Shown: positions 28,701-40,700 of the stretch, piece after piece | Position numbering within the stretch: position 1 is the stretch's first letter | Layout: each line of letters opens with the position of its first letter | Assembly (NCBI GenBank): GCA_036768485.1 | Contig: JAVLUZ010000142.1 | Coordinates: 9,421,607 to 9,485,606, forward strand | Direction of reading: 5' to 3' | Length of the DNA: 64,000 bases | DNA from: Mermis nigrescens | Lineage: Eukaryota > Nematoda > Enoplea > Mermithida > Mermithidae | Made by a program: the position numbers and the translations under genes | Notes under the pieces: generated by a model | Databases searched by the model: none | The model's input: only the letters and a program-made list of their open reading frames with translations | Told to the model about the DNA's origin: nothing

Positions 28701-31700
28701 CAGTCAACCAACCAATCGAACAATTAACTGGCTAACCAACCAAACCAACCATCCAACCGGCCAATTCAGCACCCAACTAGCGTATCAAACAACTAGCCAG
28801 CCGACCGACCAACTAAAGAGGCCAACCAACTAAGTAGTGGTCAACGAACCGGCACGACCAATTAAGTAGCCAACCAACCAATCAAATGGCCAGCCAATTA
28901 TATAGCCAACGAGCAAAATCAAAGTGTTTTCCAGTCACTGTTTTTTTGTACGAGACTCTTTGTACATGTTGAAAGATATCCGGAAAAGTCTTTGTACGAG
29001 CGAAATTTTTTTGTACATATAACGTATAGATATGCAATTGAATGTACACATTTTTACATTCTACTAGATTGTTATCCGTGACCCGCACGCTTCGCAGAAG
29101 GTGTAAGTCTGTCCTAAATTCAGCTGGTTTTATTAGTTCGGCCCGAAACGCCAAAATTTTCATGAGTCTTAGGTTGAAATTAAACATAAAATTCGACTCA
29201 GCAAGTTAAAATGACTTGTGTTACACAATTATAAATAATAAGCGGTTGCAATGTGCTGACTGAATCTCATAATAGACACCAATTTGCTTATGAATTCAAT
29301 GCAACGCAAAGATAAAAGTCAATTTTATCTTCAAACGGCAGAAAACAGTGCAAAGTTGTTTTAATAGTTCTTTTTTCTGCATAAAATCTTCATAAGACAG
29401 TGGAAATAGATGTAAAAGATGCTTCAATCTGTACAAAGATGCTTACAGATTGATTTTGGCGTGTTAAATGCCCGCGCTTGGACCTAAATAGAATGTAATT
29501 ATGATACTCGGCGCGAAGCGCGAAAATTTCTAGAAATTTTGCTAAAAAAATACTCAAAAAACGTTCAAATTACTATTACCTTGCCCCAAAAAGTCTTTGT
29601 ACATTGTACAAAGATGGCTCCGAAAATCTTTGTACGAGCCTCAAAATCTTTGTCTCGTAGAAAAAAAACAGTGTTTCCAGTACAGCTGAAAAGGTCAATG
29701 TTCACCCCGTCCCTATGGCCGACGTTTAATCTCTCTCAAAGTTTTGACCCGTTATATATATGCATATGTGCGCAAGGCAATTAGAATTCTTCGACTGGTC
29801 GTAGCATACTTGGTCTAATATTTGGTCGAAGTTTTTGCTTAGTTACTTGTTAAAATTTACACTGTTTTCAGTATGAAAACTATGTAGATTACCTAATAGC
29901 TACTAAAAACACTGAAATACAATGGCTCATATAAATCGAGGTAATAGATGTACATACCATGTTCAATAATTAGCTCTATCGGTTGGGTAAACAAAGGAGT
30001 AAATAAGTAGTAGTTCCTTCCTAATAATAAAGAAGTATTAATACCACAGCGAGGATCAAAATAATGAGTAAAATGTTATGATAGTTTACCGCGTGGTTTT
30101 TAGCTGCACTTTTTAGCATTCTATGCTCTCTGCTGAATATTCAAAATTTCAAGCAAATTTTAACAAAAATGTTAGCTACGTATATATATTTCGTAGTTTA
30201 GGCGGCAGTTCTTCTACAATCGTCGAAATTTTCTAGCAATGACCTGCAAAACCTGTCTAACGCTTGCCCAAAATTGAACAGCTTGCAAGTGAGAAGTTTG
30301 TTAGAGCGATATCGACCGGATGCCTCCCAAAACGAAACAGCCATTTCGAAGGAATTCGTGGAAAATATGCTCACGGTACTCAATGATGATTAATCATTAT
30401 AATAATCAATTATAATTAATTAGATTTGCGATAATTAAGGTATAATGTAGCTTTACACAAGATTTTTTACGTCAGTGTATGACTCGCGATCAGCTAAACA
30501 TTACGCGAGTTCGTGTAGGTGCCGTAATGTCGCAGTGCGATACGTGAAATGCAGTGCGCTGAAATGAATGACAGGTTTAAACAGACCATTAGAATTATGT
30601 ATCGGGCGTATGAAAAATATTTTAAACTTCCATTCATTACCCTAAAACGCATCGCGCTTTAACTCGGAACATCCGTTTAATTAATTTATGCTGCTCTTTT
30701 GGTAGGTTTTTTAGAATAGTATACCATTTAATCAATTCCAGTCCGACTCATCTATCTAAAATTGAGCTCTAATTTGAATTTTTCTTAAGCCTGGCCTAGT
30801 AAACGATAATCGATCAGTTTCAAACCTTCCGACCTTCGACTTCATAAGACGTCGCATAATCGTAATATCTACAAAAAATCGCCGTGACTAATATTTTTTA
30901 ATGCGTGGACAACTTTACGTCGTACGTACGTAGATTACTTTCCGACATTATATTCCATGACCTTTGACCTTCAAGGTTCTTAGGCCGGCGGATCAATATC
31001 TACTATTATCGCGTTTATCTATTAGGTTTGCGAATGCGGAGCGAACGAAGCTCTGAGGCGAGAAGGGTCTGAAATTCGTCTCGAAGAAGACCTCGACCTC
31101 TCGCTGCCCTTTCTTTTGCCCGACGATGGCTACTCTCCGGAGTCGTTTTTGGGCCTAACCCCGGCGCTGAAGGATTTTGTCGATATTTTACTTACCAGGG
31201 GTAAAAGCGATAGATCAGTCTATGCTCTTTTGCGCACGCGCACGTTGGGAGGGGTATGAGGTGGCATCCCCTCTACCGGGACTTTCGTAAACCATACCCC
31301 TCGGGCCATTTTCGGACTAAACCTATTGCTCGAATCATGGAAAGCGTCAAATGACGTCTAACAAATACATGATCTGGGTGGGTTGGGGGTTTTAACCCCC
31401 TCCTCAGAAAAATATTTACCCCCTTCCTGCAAAAATTTTTCCCCTCCTCAGAATTGGCGATTTTTCTAAATTTTCTGAAAATTTTCTGAAAATATGTAGA
31501 AAAGGTGCTTTTTAAGCGTTTTTCACTATCTATTTACTCAAAAGTGCCAAAATTCTGGCCCTTTGCGCCATTATACTCATGTTTTGACTTTGTTTTGTTC
31601 AATTTGTTCGACTTTTGAATTTTTTCGAAATTTTTCCATGTTTTTAGTTTTAATGCTTTAGAAAGAGCATCGTTAGAAACGCTTAAAAACGATGTTTTTG

Positions 31701-34700
31701 GCGCGTACCTACCATTTTTGGTCCCCGGAAAGGCACTTTATAATTTCACCCCTCCCAGAATGCCCGTGTTGCGCATGTGGTATAAGTAAAGGACATATAC
31801 TTATTTTTCGAGTATAAGTTAGTTTAATCTATTCACGCAGGCTTTTTTCCTCCCATATCTTGTATACATTTGATATAACGGGAAATTTCATCACCCTTAT
31901 TGTTATTTGTTTCCGTGCAAATTTAACCACAAATGTTAGCGAAAAATAACACAAAACGTACAACGAATTCGGTATCAAAAATAGACATTAAATATTAAAA
32001 CTGCTCATTCACCCTCTCCGCGAGGAAACTCGGTTTGCCCCTCTCAGAATTTTTGTCTACGCGCGTATACCTCTTCTTGGATAGTGTAAAATGATTCGAT
32101 CTAATTTCAACGCGTTTTAATTGAATTTTTTTCTACTTAATGTAAAGTGGTTAGAGCCCATGGTCAGTTACGGCTTGCGTAACTTTTATTGAGCGTATGA
32201 GCATAAATTGATTTGAGTTCAGAATTATGGTTTGAATCAATCTGCAATTTATCTTCTCGCTTTTGACTGATTCGGTCTTACAGTAGCGACTTTTTTTTGT
32301 TAAACTATCCATTGAACGCCCGCATATTGTTTTCATCTTGATCTAGCTTTTTAATTTTTTAATTTTTCTAAATTCTCTAATTTCCATCATCATTTCCTTT
32401 CTTTTCCGGTCGTAATCGGGCACGTAGCTCTGGGAGGAATGGGGTCCGAACCAGACATGCACGTGCGGGGGGTTTGCTGGGGGTCCCGACCCCCCAGACT
32501 GGAAACATGGGAAATCTTGTTGAGAAAATGAATCAAAATCAAGGTCAAAAACGGTTTAAAATTAGAAATTTTCTTCAAAATTGCTTCAAATCGACGAGAA
32601 ACTGTGTAATAACGTTGTTTTAACGCCATTTAAGCATTTATCCCAGTATTTTAGGTCATTTTGGCCCAAAAAAGCTTTATTTTTTGACTTTTTGCAGACT
32701 GGTTGAACCCCCGCAGATCGGTCACGCTGTGCATCTATGGTCCGAACCCTCCAAAATTCGGAAAAATTGGAATAATAGGACTTTTTAAACCTTATTTTGT
32801 GCTATTTTGGCCTTTTTGGGCTTTGTCCCCCGAAAATTGGTGTTGGCCCCCACCCAAAAATAGGACGGCCTGCTACGTGCCTGGTCGTAATGCTTTGCAT
32901 CTTATATATTTCTGTTCTTACAACGCTTGCGCGTAGTTATCCTTACGTAGCGTGAATTTATGTCGGCAAATTTACGCAGGATTTAATTATGTACGTTAAA
33001 TTGTGTTTGATTAAAGGTCTGTGTAGAATGATAATGCAACCAACGTCGTCCGGTCGCTGGGACATTTATTTCGACGATAAATCATCGCGCGAGATCGTCC
33101 GCGGCGAACCGCTTGAAGTAAATTAAACTAAAGTAAATTAAAGCAAATTGGCCACTCGCTTAAAAGCTAAACTGATTTTTTATAAAAATAATTTAGAAAT
33201 GGTCAAATCAGGCAACGTTTAAATAATTTGGCGGTTCCTGTTTTATAAAAATTTCGATTTTTTGAAAGGGTCATATTCGGCTAATTTTATTTAATTCGTC
33301 GCAGTCTTGAGGGTATTCCCTTAAGGAGATTTTTTTTCCTTGATTTTATTCGATTCGATTTTTAAGTTGAGCAAGCCGTAGAAGCGCGTAGTTGGGTTGC
33401 GAGAGGGTCCCCGCTAAAGGGTGAGCCGGTGCCGAGCGATTTTGAGCCGACGGAACGATGTTTTGCATCTTTTTGTGCGGTCCGAAGCGGTAAAAATATC
33501 GCTTTTTACTCAAAATGGACGAAAAATGCTTTTAAAATGCGATATTACCGCGGAAAGACGTTTTTTACACTTTTTTACCATTTTGGTCTCGTTTAAAAGC
33601 AAAAAATTGTGAAATTGAAATTTGATGCTATGGATTCCTGGGATTTAACCCCCTCCCCCTCGCCGACCCCGACCTTGCGCGGCTATGGTGCGAGCTAAAT
33701 TAAATTTAATCAAATTTACGCGTAGCCGATTCTTATTTTATTTTATTTAATTTAATTTTGTACAATTTCATTAATTCTGCATAATTGAATTCAGTTTTGA
33801 TTCATTTACCCAATTTAACTTTATTAGCCCGATCGCGCCTCCAACGCCGCGGTTCCGCGAGAGCCCGAAATTTTTAGATTGCCCCAAACGACGGCCCGTC
33901 GTATTAACGAAACGAATGAGGATAAAAATTGCGGCCCCCGAATAGCCCAAATTATTTTCGAAAAGGGCAACGGAGGCATCGGGCTTAGCATAGTCCAAGC
34001 GCAAGTGCTAATTAAATCGTCGATTCGTTTAATTAGAACGTTCTTTGAAATTAAAATAAATAAAGTCAAATTATACGTATTTAACTCATTGAATAATTAC
34101 CCGAGCGACGAAATCAAAAAATATAAATACGCAAAAACGAAATGAAAACCTAAAACAAAAAGAAACCGGCTATTCGCCTATAAAAATTACTAATTAATTG
34201 GCGATCAACATATATTTAATAGTCTCGGATGGTACGCTCCGGCAGGGGCGGATTTAGGGTGTGGCGGGGGGGCGGCCCCCTTACCCCATTGGCCCAAAAT
34301 AGTGCGCAAAATCAAGCATTTTTGAGCGATTTTCGGGTTAAAACGGCTAATTTTTCCGCCCAAGTCAGGGTTCCGCCCCCTTAGGGGTACCGCCTCCCCC
34401 TCAATAAAATCCTAGATCCGCCACTGCGCTCCGAGAATATTTTTCGCGGTACTCGCTAAATATACGAGTAAATTTATTAAAATCTTTTGAGAACGATTTA
34501 TCGTTTTCGATTTAAAATTTGTTAAATCGGGACGTACCCCCAATTCGACTATTGAGGCTTCCCAAATTAGTTTATCGGCTTAATCTAACGCGGCGTGCGA
34601 TAGGCGGCTTCTTCGTTTTAGGCGCAAAATTGCTTTTCAACGGGAACTCGGTTAATTGTAAAATTAGAATTCGGCAATTCGAGTAACTTTAATTTCGAGT

Positions 34701-37700
34701 ACTTTTGTCATAAACTTTACAAAATTTACAAAAAATATCGGAACTTCCGGAATTTTATATATATTCCTCAGATTTTTCAAAAGATCGCTCCATTTCGAAA
34801 AATTCAAAAAATGAAGGAAAAGCTTTTGCGGATTATCGGGCGATAATTTTGATAATTCTAATCAAACTTTCAAATAAATCCTTAAATTTCTGAAAAAAAC
34901 TAGCAATTTATGTTAAAACGCTAATACTTTTGAATTGATTCCTCAACAATTCGCGAGTTCTTTTAATTTGCGATTTATTTAGGGCAATGAAGAAAATGAG
35001 CCGGGCATTTTCGTCAAGAAAGTCGTTCCGAATAGCGCCGCCGCTAGAGTGAGCCGTTTTAAATTATTTTTTTAAACGGAATTTTTAAGATTAAGTATAC
35101 GTATTTAATATTCGACTATTCTTATATTTTTTAATGTTCCGCCGTTATTATCGATTCTTCTCGTTAGAAAAATGTACTTTTTTCTAATGAAATTTTGTTT
35201 CGGGAATTAGGGTATTTCGTAATTTTTTAATAAATTTCCGTTTGTAGACGTTTTAATTTTAAACTTAAAAACATAAATTTTACGCGGTAATTCGCAGACA
35301 CCCCCTCTTTTGAATTTATGTTGAAAATTTGAAGTAATTTCTCGTTTACGTATTTTATCTATAAATACGGTCGAAAACGTCCTTAATAAACACTCGGATA
35401 GTAGACGCTGCCGCTTAATAAACGCCCTCCCTACGGTCCCCGCCAAACTGCTACGCGTTATCGCATTCGGAACCCGTTTAATAAGCGCTCGATTAACGGA
35501 TAATAAACGCGGCTCCTTCATACCGCGGCTATGCGACAACGCGCCAATGACCTAGATTAAACGACGCCGTAAAGTCGTTTTTCGTTAAAGTAAACTGATC
35601 TTTTTGGATATTAGACGAGTTCTGCGCGCAGTGAAGGTTAATCACTAATATTCATCGGGATACGGTAACGTTCGGCCGTATATAGTAGTCTTGGATATCG
35701 CGGCGCTATGCGACGCGAAGTAAATGATTGTCCAATCGGTTAGTAAACACGGAGTCCCTCGTTTCCCCCGGGTTGTTTATTAATGGGTATTTTTAAATGA
35801 ATTATAATTTACGTACGTATTACGCGTTATAAATTTATAATCGAGTATTTATTGCTTCGATGAATACCTAATAGCTTATTTTACGCGTCGGTATTAAAAA
35901 CTTAAGGACGGGCGTTTGCGAGCCGGCGACCAGCTTCTCGAAGTTAATGGGCGTAGTTTGGTCGGCGTTTCTCAGGATCAGTAAATGCAATTTTTACGGA
36001 GAATTTTTTATATAATAATACAATTTATAACCTATTCGTTTTTTACTTTCGTCCACGTATTCAAATGCGAGTATAATCCGCTCCGCCCTACTTTTATATA
36101 TTTGTCATTTCTCGTTATTTTCGCTAGAACGGGATTAAAATGCGATGAAGATGCTAAAAATTATGAATAAGGGACAAATAAATAAAAATGCTTTCAGTAT
36201 AGTATAGTATACGTACGCGTAGGCCCGTATCCAGGATTCGGCACAGGGGGGGCGGACCCGACGTACGTTGGTCCTCATCTCGGGAAATTCGTCGCGAGAC
36301 ACGCTCCATCCATTAAGATCAAAAAATTCATACATTCGGGTGTAGCCTTTTCGCTCGGCCCATCCTGCGTAATACAAAAAATTGTTTTCTAGAAACAAAT
36401 TCTTTGATTCATTTTGAATTTTCTTATACCAGTTTTTATAATTTTTTTAAATATTTTTGTATTTTAAGCTTTTAATAATTGTTTATTTATTTCTTTATCC
36501 TTTTATTTCAATCCTTTTCTAATTCGAGAGCCGCTCAATTAATGGCCGCGTCCGGCCCGACCGTAGCGTTCTTAGTAGCTCAGGGAGCCGTTTATTACAA
36601 CGGATTAGCGCGTTGGATGGAGCTGAGCGACGAAAAGTTGGACGCGAGCCAAGAGACCCCTTCTTTCTTCGCCTCGTCGAGGACGCCGTCCGTTCATTCC
36701 GCTAACCCCGTGAGTTTACGTTTCGCGATTTCTCTCGACTAGATAAAATATAAAAATTTCATATCGAAATATCCTTATTTCCTACATTATCGTAGGTTAT
36801 TTTGAGTAATCGATTAATTTTAATCGTTAATTCCCGGATTAATGCGTTTAATTATCATTTAAATTAATTTTTGATCATAGAACGGCGGATAAAAGAGTAA
36901 CCAATTAATCTTGCATTTTTTGATTGATTTTTTCATTCGACTGCGATATAAATTACACGCTTTTCTAGGACGTATTTCCGGCGACCGCGGCGACGTCCGC
37001 TCCGCCTTTGCATCCGCGAAGCCAAAGTAGCTTAGCCGATAGCCGGAAAGTCAATAAAGACGCTTTCGGGCTAAAATCGCCCACAGTCTTCGGATCCGAC
37101 GCCCAGTATCGCGTTGACACATCGCCGGCTCGTCATCCCGAGCATCTTTACCAAAATTTTCCGCCGCACGAGCGTCAAACGAACGAAGCTTCGCATCTAC
37201 AGTATCAACGAGTAATGCTACGGTCGGTATCGGACGTACGCGGTGCGGGAATATTGGGGGGGTTTAAACTGTCTTTTTTTGTGTGGTCTAAAATGATGGG
37301 TACGCGTCAAAAACATAGGTTTTAGGCGTTTCCGATCATGTCGCTTCTCGATAGAGCATAAAAACAAAAATATTAGGAAAAAATCCAACAAATTGAACAA
37401 ACTATAGTTCTAACGCGAGTATATGGCGCGATGCGCCGAAAATTAAACGCTTTTTGAGAAAATAGATGGCTAAAAACGCTTGAAAAGCACCTTTCCTACG
37501 AAATTTTTCAAACTTACGGAAAATCGCGAATTCCTATGGGGAATAAAACCTCTCCCTTAAATTGCCCAGATCGCGTACAGTATCACTGCGCCAAAAGCGG
37601 CTTTTTCGTTTAGGAATACTATTATTTACCGGGAAATTTATTGTATAACGTAGCGTAGCTTATTTCCTTTTTTACATGTTATTCTTTAAACATTAAATTT

Positions 37701-40700
37701 ATGATCACGATAGGACGGAAACGTAGTGCGAAAATACCTATCGTATTCGTTTGGATCAATGTCGTTTTGTTGCTGCGTTACGTGCAAGGTGTTTGGTAAA
37801 AAAGGACGCATTTTGTTTTCAGTCGAAACCCTACGAAAATTCGAAATTTATAAAAATAATTTTTGCCAGTTTATGGCACAGCTATCCCTAAATACGCTTG
37901 CAAATAATTACCGTATATCGCCCGGTGCTAGTTGTTTGGCGCCGTATTAACCAATAGTAAGAATTCATCAATACGGGATAAAAAGCAAAACAAATAAATT
38001 AATAATAAAAGAAAATATAAAAAAATTTTAAAAATGAGGAGAAAAATAAATAAGTGAATAAATAAAAGCCAAATACTAAAAAAAGAGAAAAAATAGAAAA
38101 ATTACATACCCGCTGACGCGGTTTTTTTTGTACCCGGCAAAGAGTTTTCCCGATGTACAAAGTCTTTTTGAGACCGTATTTTTAAGAAAAAATTTTGGCA
38201 TTTCTCTCCGAAATGAGTAATTGTCCGTCTTATTTATCTTTATAATGGCAGAATTTGCATTTAGAATGGAAAAATGTCAACTTTTTCGACGCTTGGCGCC
38301 GTTTTGAGACATATTTCGGTAATCTTTGGCGTCAGAAACCCAGAAATTCGCTAAAATACGCTAACAAAAGTCAAGAAACTCTTTTACCACACTTAAATCG
38401 CTACCGTACCATATCGTAGTGCACAAAAATTTGCATGTACAAAATGTACAAAGACTTTTGGGGACCGTCTTTGTACGCGTACGAAGAAACATTTTAAATG
38501 AGAAAATGTGTTAAGTTCGGACCTATCCTTGCACGAATTATCGTCTTTGAAATTTGCGCAGAAAAGTGTGGCGCTTCAATAGAATCAGCAGCGACTGCGC
38601 AAAACTCGCGCTAAAACCTGCTTGAAATGAATTATTTTTGCTCAAAGAGACGCCTCTTAATCTCCATTTACGCATTTTGAAGAAAATTACGTCACAGCAT
38701 TCTTAAACTCGTTCTAATTTCTTTTCTTAGGAAATGCGCGATATCGAGACAACATTGACGCTGAGATCGGTGAACGCTCTAAATCCGAAATTCTGTTTTC
38801 AGTGCCATTCTAATATTTTTCCTCATTTAAATATCACTACTTCTTCTCGAGCTAACCGAACAAACTCGAACAACGATTACATAAATTTGTACGACACCGA
38901 GCCAGTGACGCATCCAGGATTTTCTGACAGGGGTGGGCGGAACCCAAAATTTTCCTAGAAGCGTCAAACATTTTCCCAAAATTTGTATATTATGCTCAAA
39001 GTGCCGGTTTTTCGCCGTCTTTCGATAGGCAAAATTATTTCTGAAGCAAAAAAGTAAAAAAAATTCAAAATTTTCCAAAAGTTTTTTTTGTTGTGGAAAA
39101 TTCGCAAAATTAATGCAGAAATCGACACAAATCGCGAAAAAGCGCTCGATAAATTATTATACGAGGTAAAAAATCATTGTTTTGTACAAAAATCATTCTT
39201 CTGACGTAAGTTTTAGTGTCTTAGAACGCCAAGAGAGTCGATAAATGTCATTAACGAGTGATATCCCGGCGCGAAACGCCGGAAAATTTTTAAAAATTAT
39301 TATTAAAATGGCTAGAATCATCAAAAAAATACATATTTATTGTTCATTGCGCCCAAATATTTTTTGACGACAGGGGGCCGCCCACCCCCGCTACCCTCAA
39401 ATCCGCCAGTGCGCCGAGCTTTATTTAGACGGAAATTTGGTGTCTCGGATCTACTTTAAGGCGCTTTGATGAATTTGCTCCGTAGTATCAGCTACGCGTA
39501 TAGTACGACGATGAACTCTTAACGCGAGGTTGGCGATATCGGGTCATTCGTGGCCAGGCACGTAGCTGGCCCTCTTATTTTGGGGGGACCAACACCAATT
39601 TTGGGGGGTCTAAGCCAAAAATAGCACAAAATAGCGTGTAAAAAGTCCTGTTTTTCCGGTTTTTTCAGAATTTTGGGGGTCCGGACCCCCCCAGTCCCCC
39701 CCACAGCTACGTGCCTGTTCGTGGCAAGGTTTATCAACTTCGCTCGAGTAATAAAAAGTTCTTAAAAAATAAAATTGCGTTTTTCTCCGGACGCCCGGAT
39801 ATTGCGTTTGAAACTATACGTATTTATTTATTTTTTTATCCGCGCTTCCGCTCTACCGAAATATTAATAAAAACGTTCAATCGGCAGGTCGACGATCGAC
39901 GTATTCGTCAATACCCTTCGTCGGGTTACCGCGGCGACGATTACGTTGGCAACTTGCCAAAAATGCCTCCTCCGGTCCATAATTCGCTCAATTCGCCGCC
40001 GGCCCATCAACGAAATGGACAAAACGAGCCGCTAACCGAACCAAGGTCGCAAAATCGGCACCAACTCAGTTTTGGCGATTCTCGCGATTCGGGGGTTAGT
40101 GAGTTATTTTCTACAGTACGGCATTTTAACGGAAGACCCATTATAAATGGTTGATCCGCAAATTATAAGTTATTCCGATTCCGCGTTGTTGCGGCGTTCT
40201 CGTCGAAGCCCAACTTTTGACTCATTCGCTTCGCGCGTTCGACGTTTTTTGAATCATACCGTATCGGAATTCGATACGCGCGCGTAAACTTTAATACGGC
40301 CGTCGCATACTCGCGCCGACGCGCTCCCTTTACTTAATTCGTCGCTAATTCGGATAAAATCGCGCGTAAATCTTCCGTATCGAAATTTCTCTTCGTTTAC
40401 ACTGCAGTTTACGCCCAATTTTTCTTTAAAGCCCGCGAACGTCGACGACTCGCTAGCCCCTTCGCGTCAGATTGGGATCGCGCCCGACGTTCCCAACGAA
40501 TCGAAATCGCGTCGTTCTATCCCGGATTATAAAGCCGCTTCGGATCGTCAAACTTACGGCTTCGCGCCAATGAGCCGCAGCGTGACGCGTAGCGATACCA
40601 ACGAGCAGCCTATTAAGTATAACGCCCATATAACCGCCGCTTGTTCCTCGACGCCCGATCTGCAATCGAATCAAATTTTACCCGCCGGGGATACGGTAAG

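Larger units (their letters stand above)
23827..30201 (+). other. canoe intron 11 (largest), transposon- and satellite-rich
   Basis: 6.4 kb. Order: H element (23,864-24,120), second H copy (24,653-24,869), Z-family remnant with acidic frame (25,086 to about 25,730), F1 copy (25,733 to about 26,335), gcgaa-hairpin repeats (26,340-26,720), minisatellite (27,476-27,716), compound repeat with P core (27,840-28,262), CAAC tract (28,419-28,903), F1 element (28,936-29,673). No gene seen. Confidence 0.7.
31201..33016 (+). other. canoe intron 13
   Basis: Contains a repeat related to 2,280-2,640 (about 31,385-31,790) and an X element with nested Y (32,417-32,883). Otherwise AT-rich and empty. Confidence 0.7.

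Noticed and set aside
28419..28903. CRISPR-like look of the CAAC/AACC tract
   Set aside because: There are no regular spacers, words are 4-8 bp and drift in phase, and the context is a eukaryotic intron.
30376..31025. Possible extra exon between exons 12 and 13
   Set aside because: Exon 12 ends and exon 13 begins in phase 0 and the afadin alignment has no missing block there.
37212..37325. Extension of exon 19 past cga|gtaatg to a stop at 37,325
   Set aside because: Two further GT sites exist (tcg|gtatcg, gac|gtacgc), but the added residues run straight into a repeat (from about 37,250). The first donor is preferred, with reservation.
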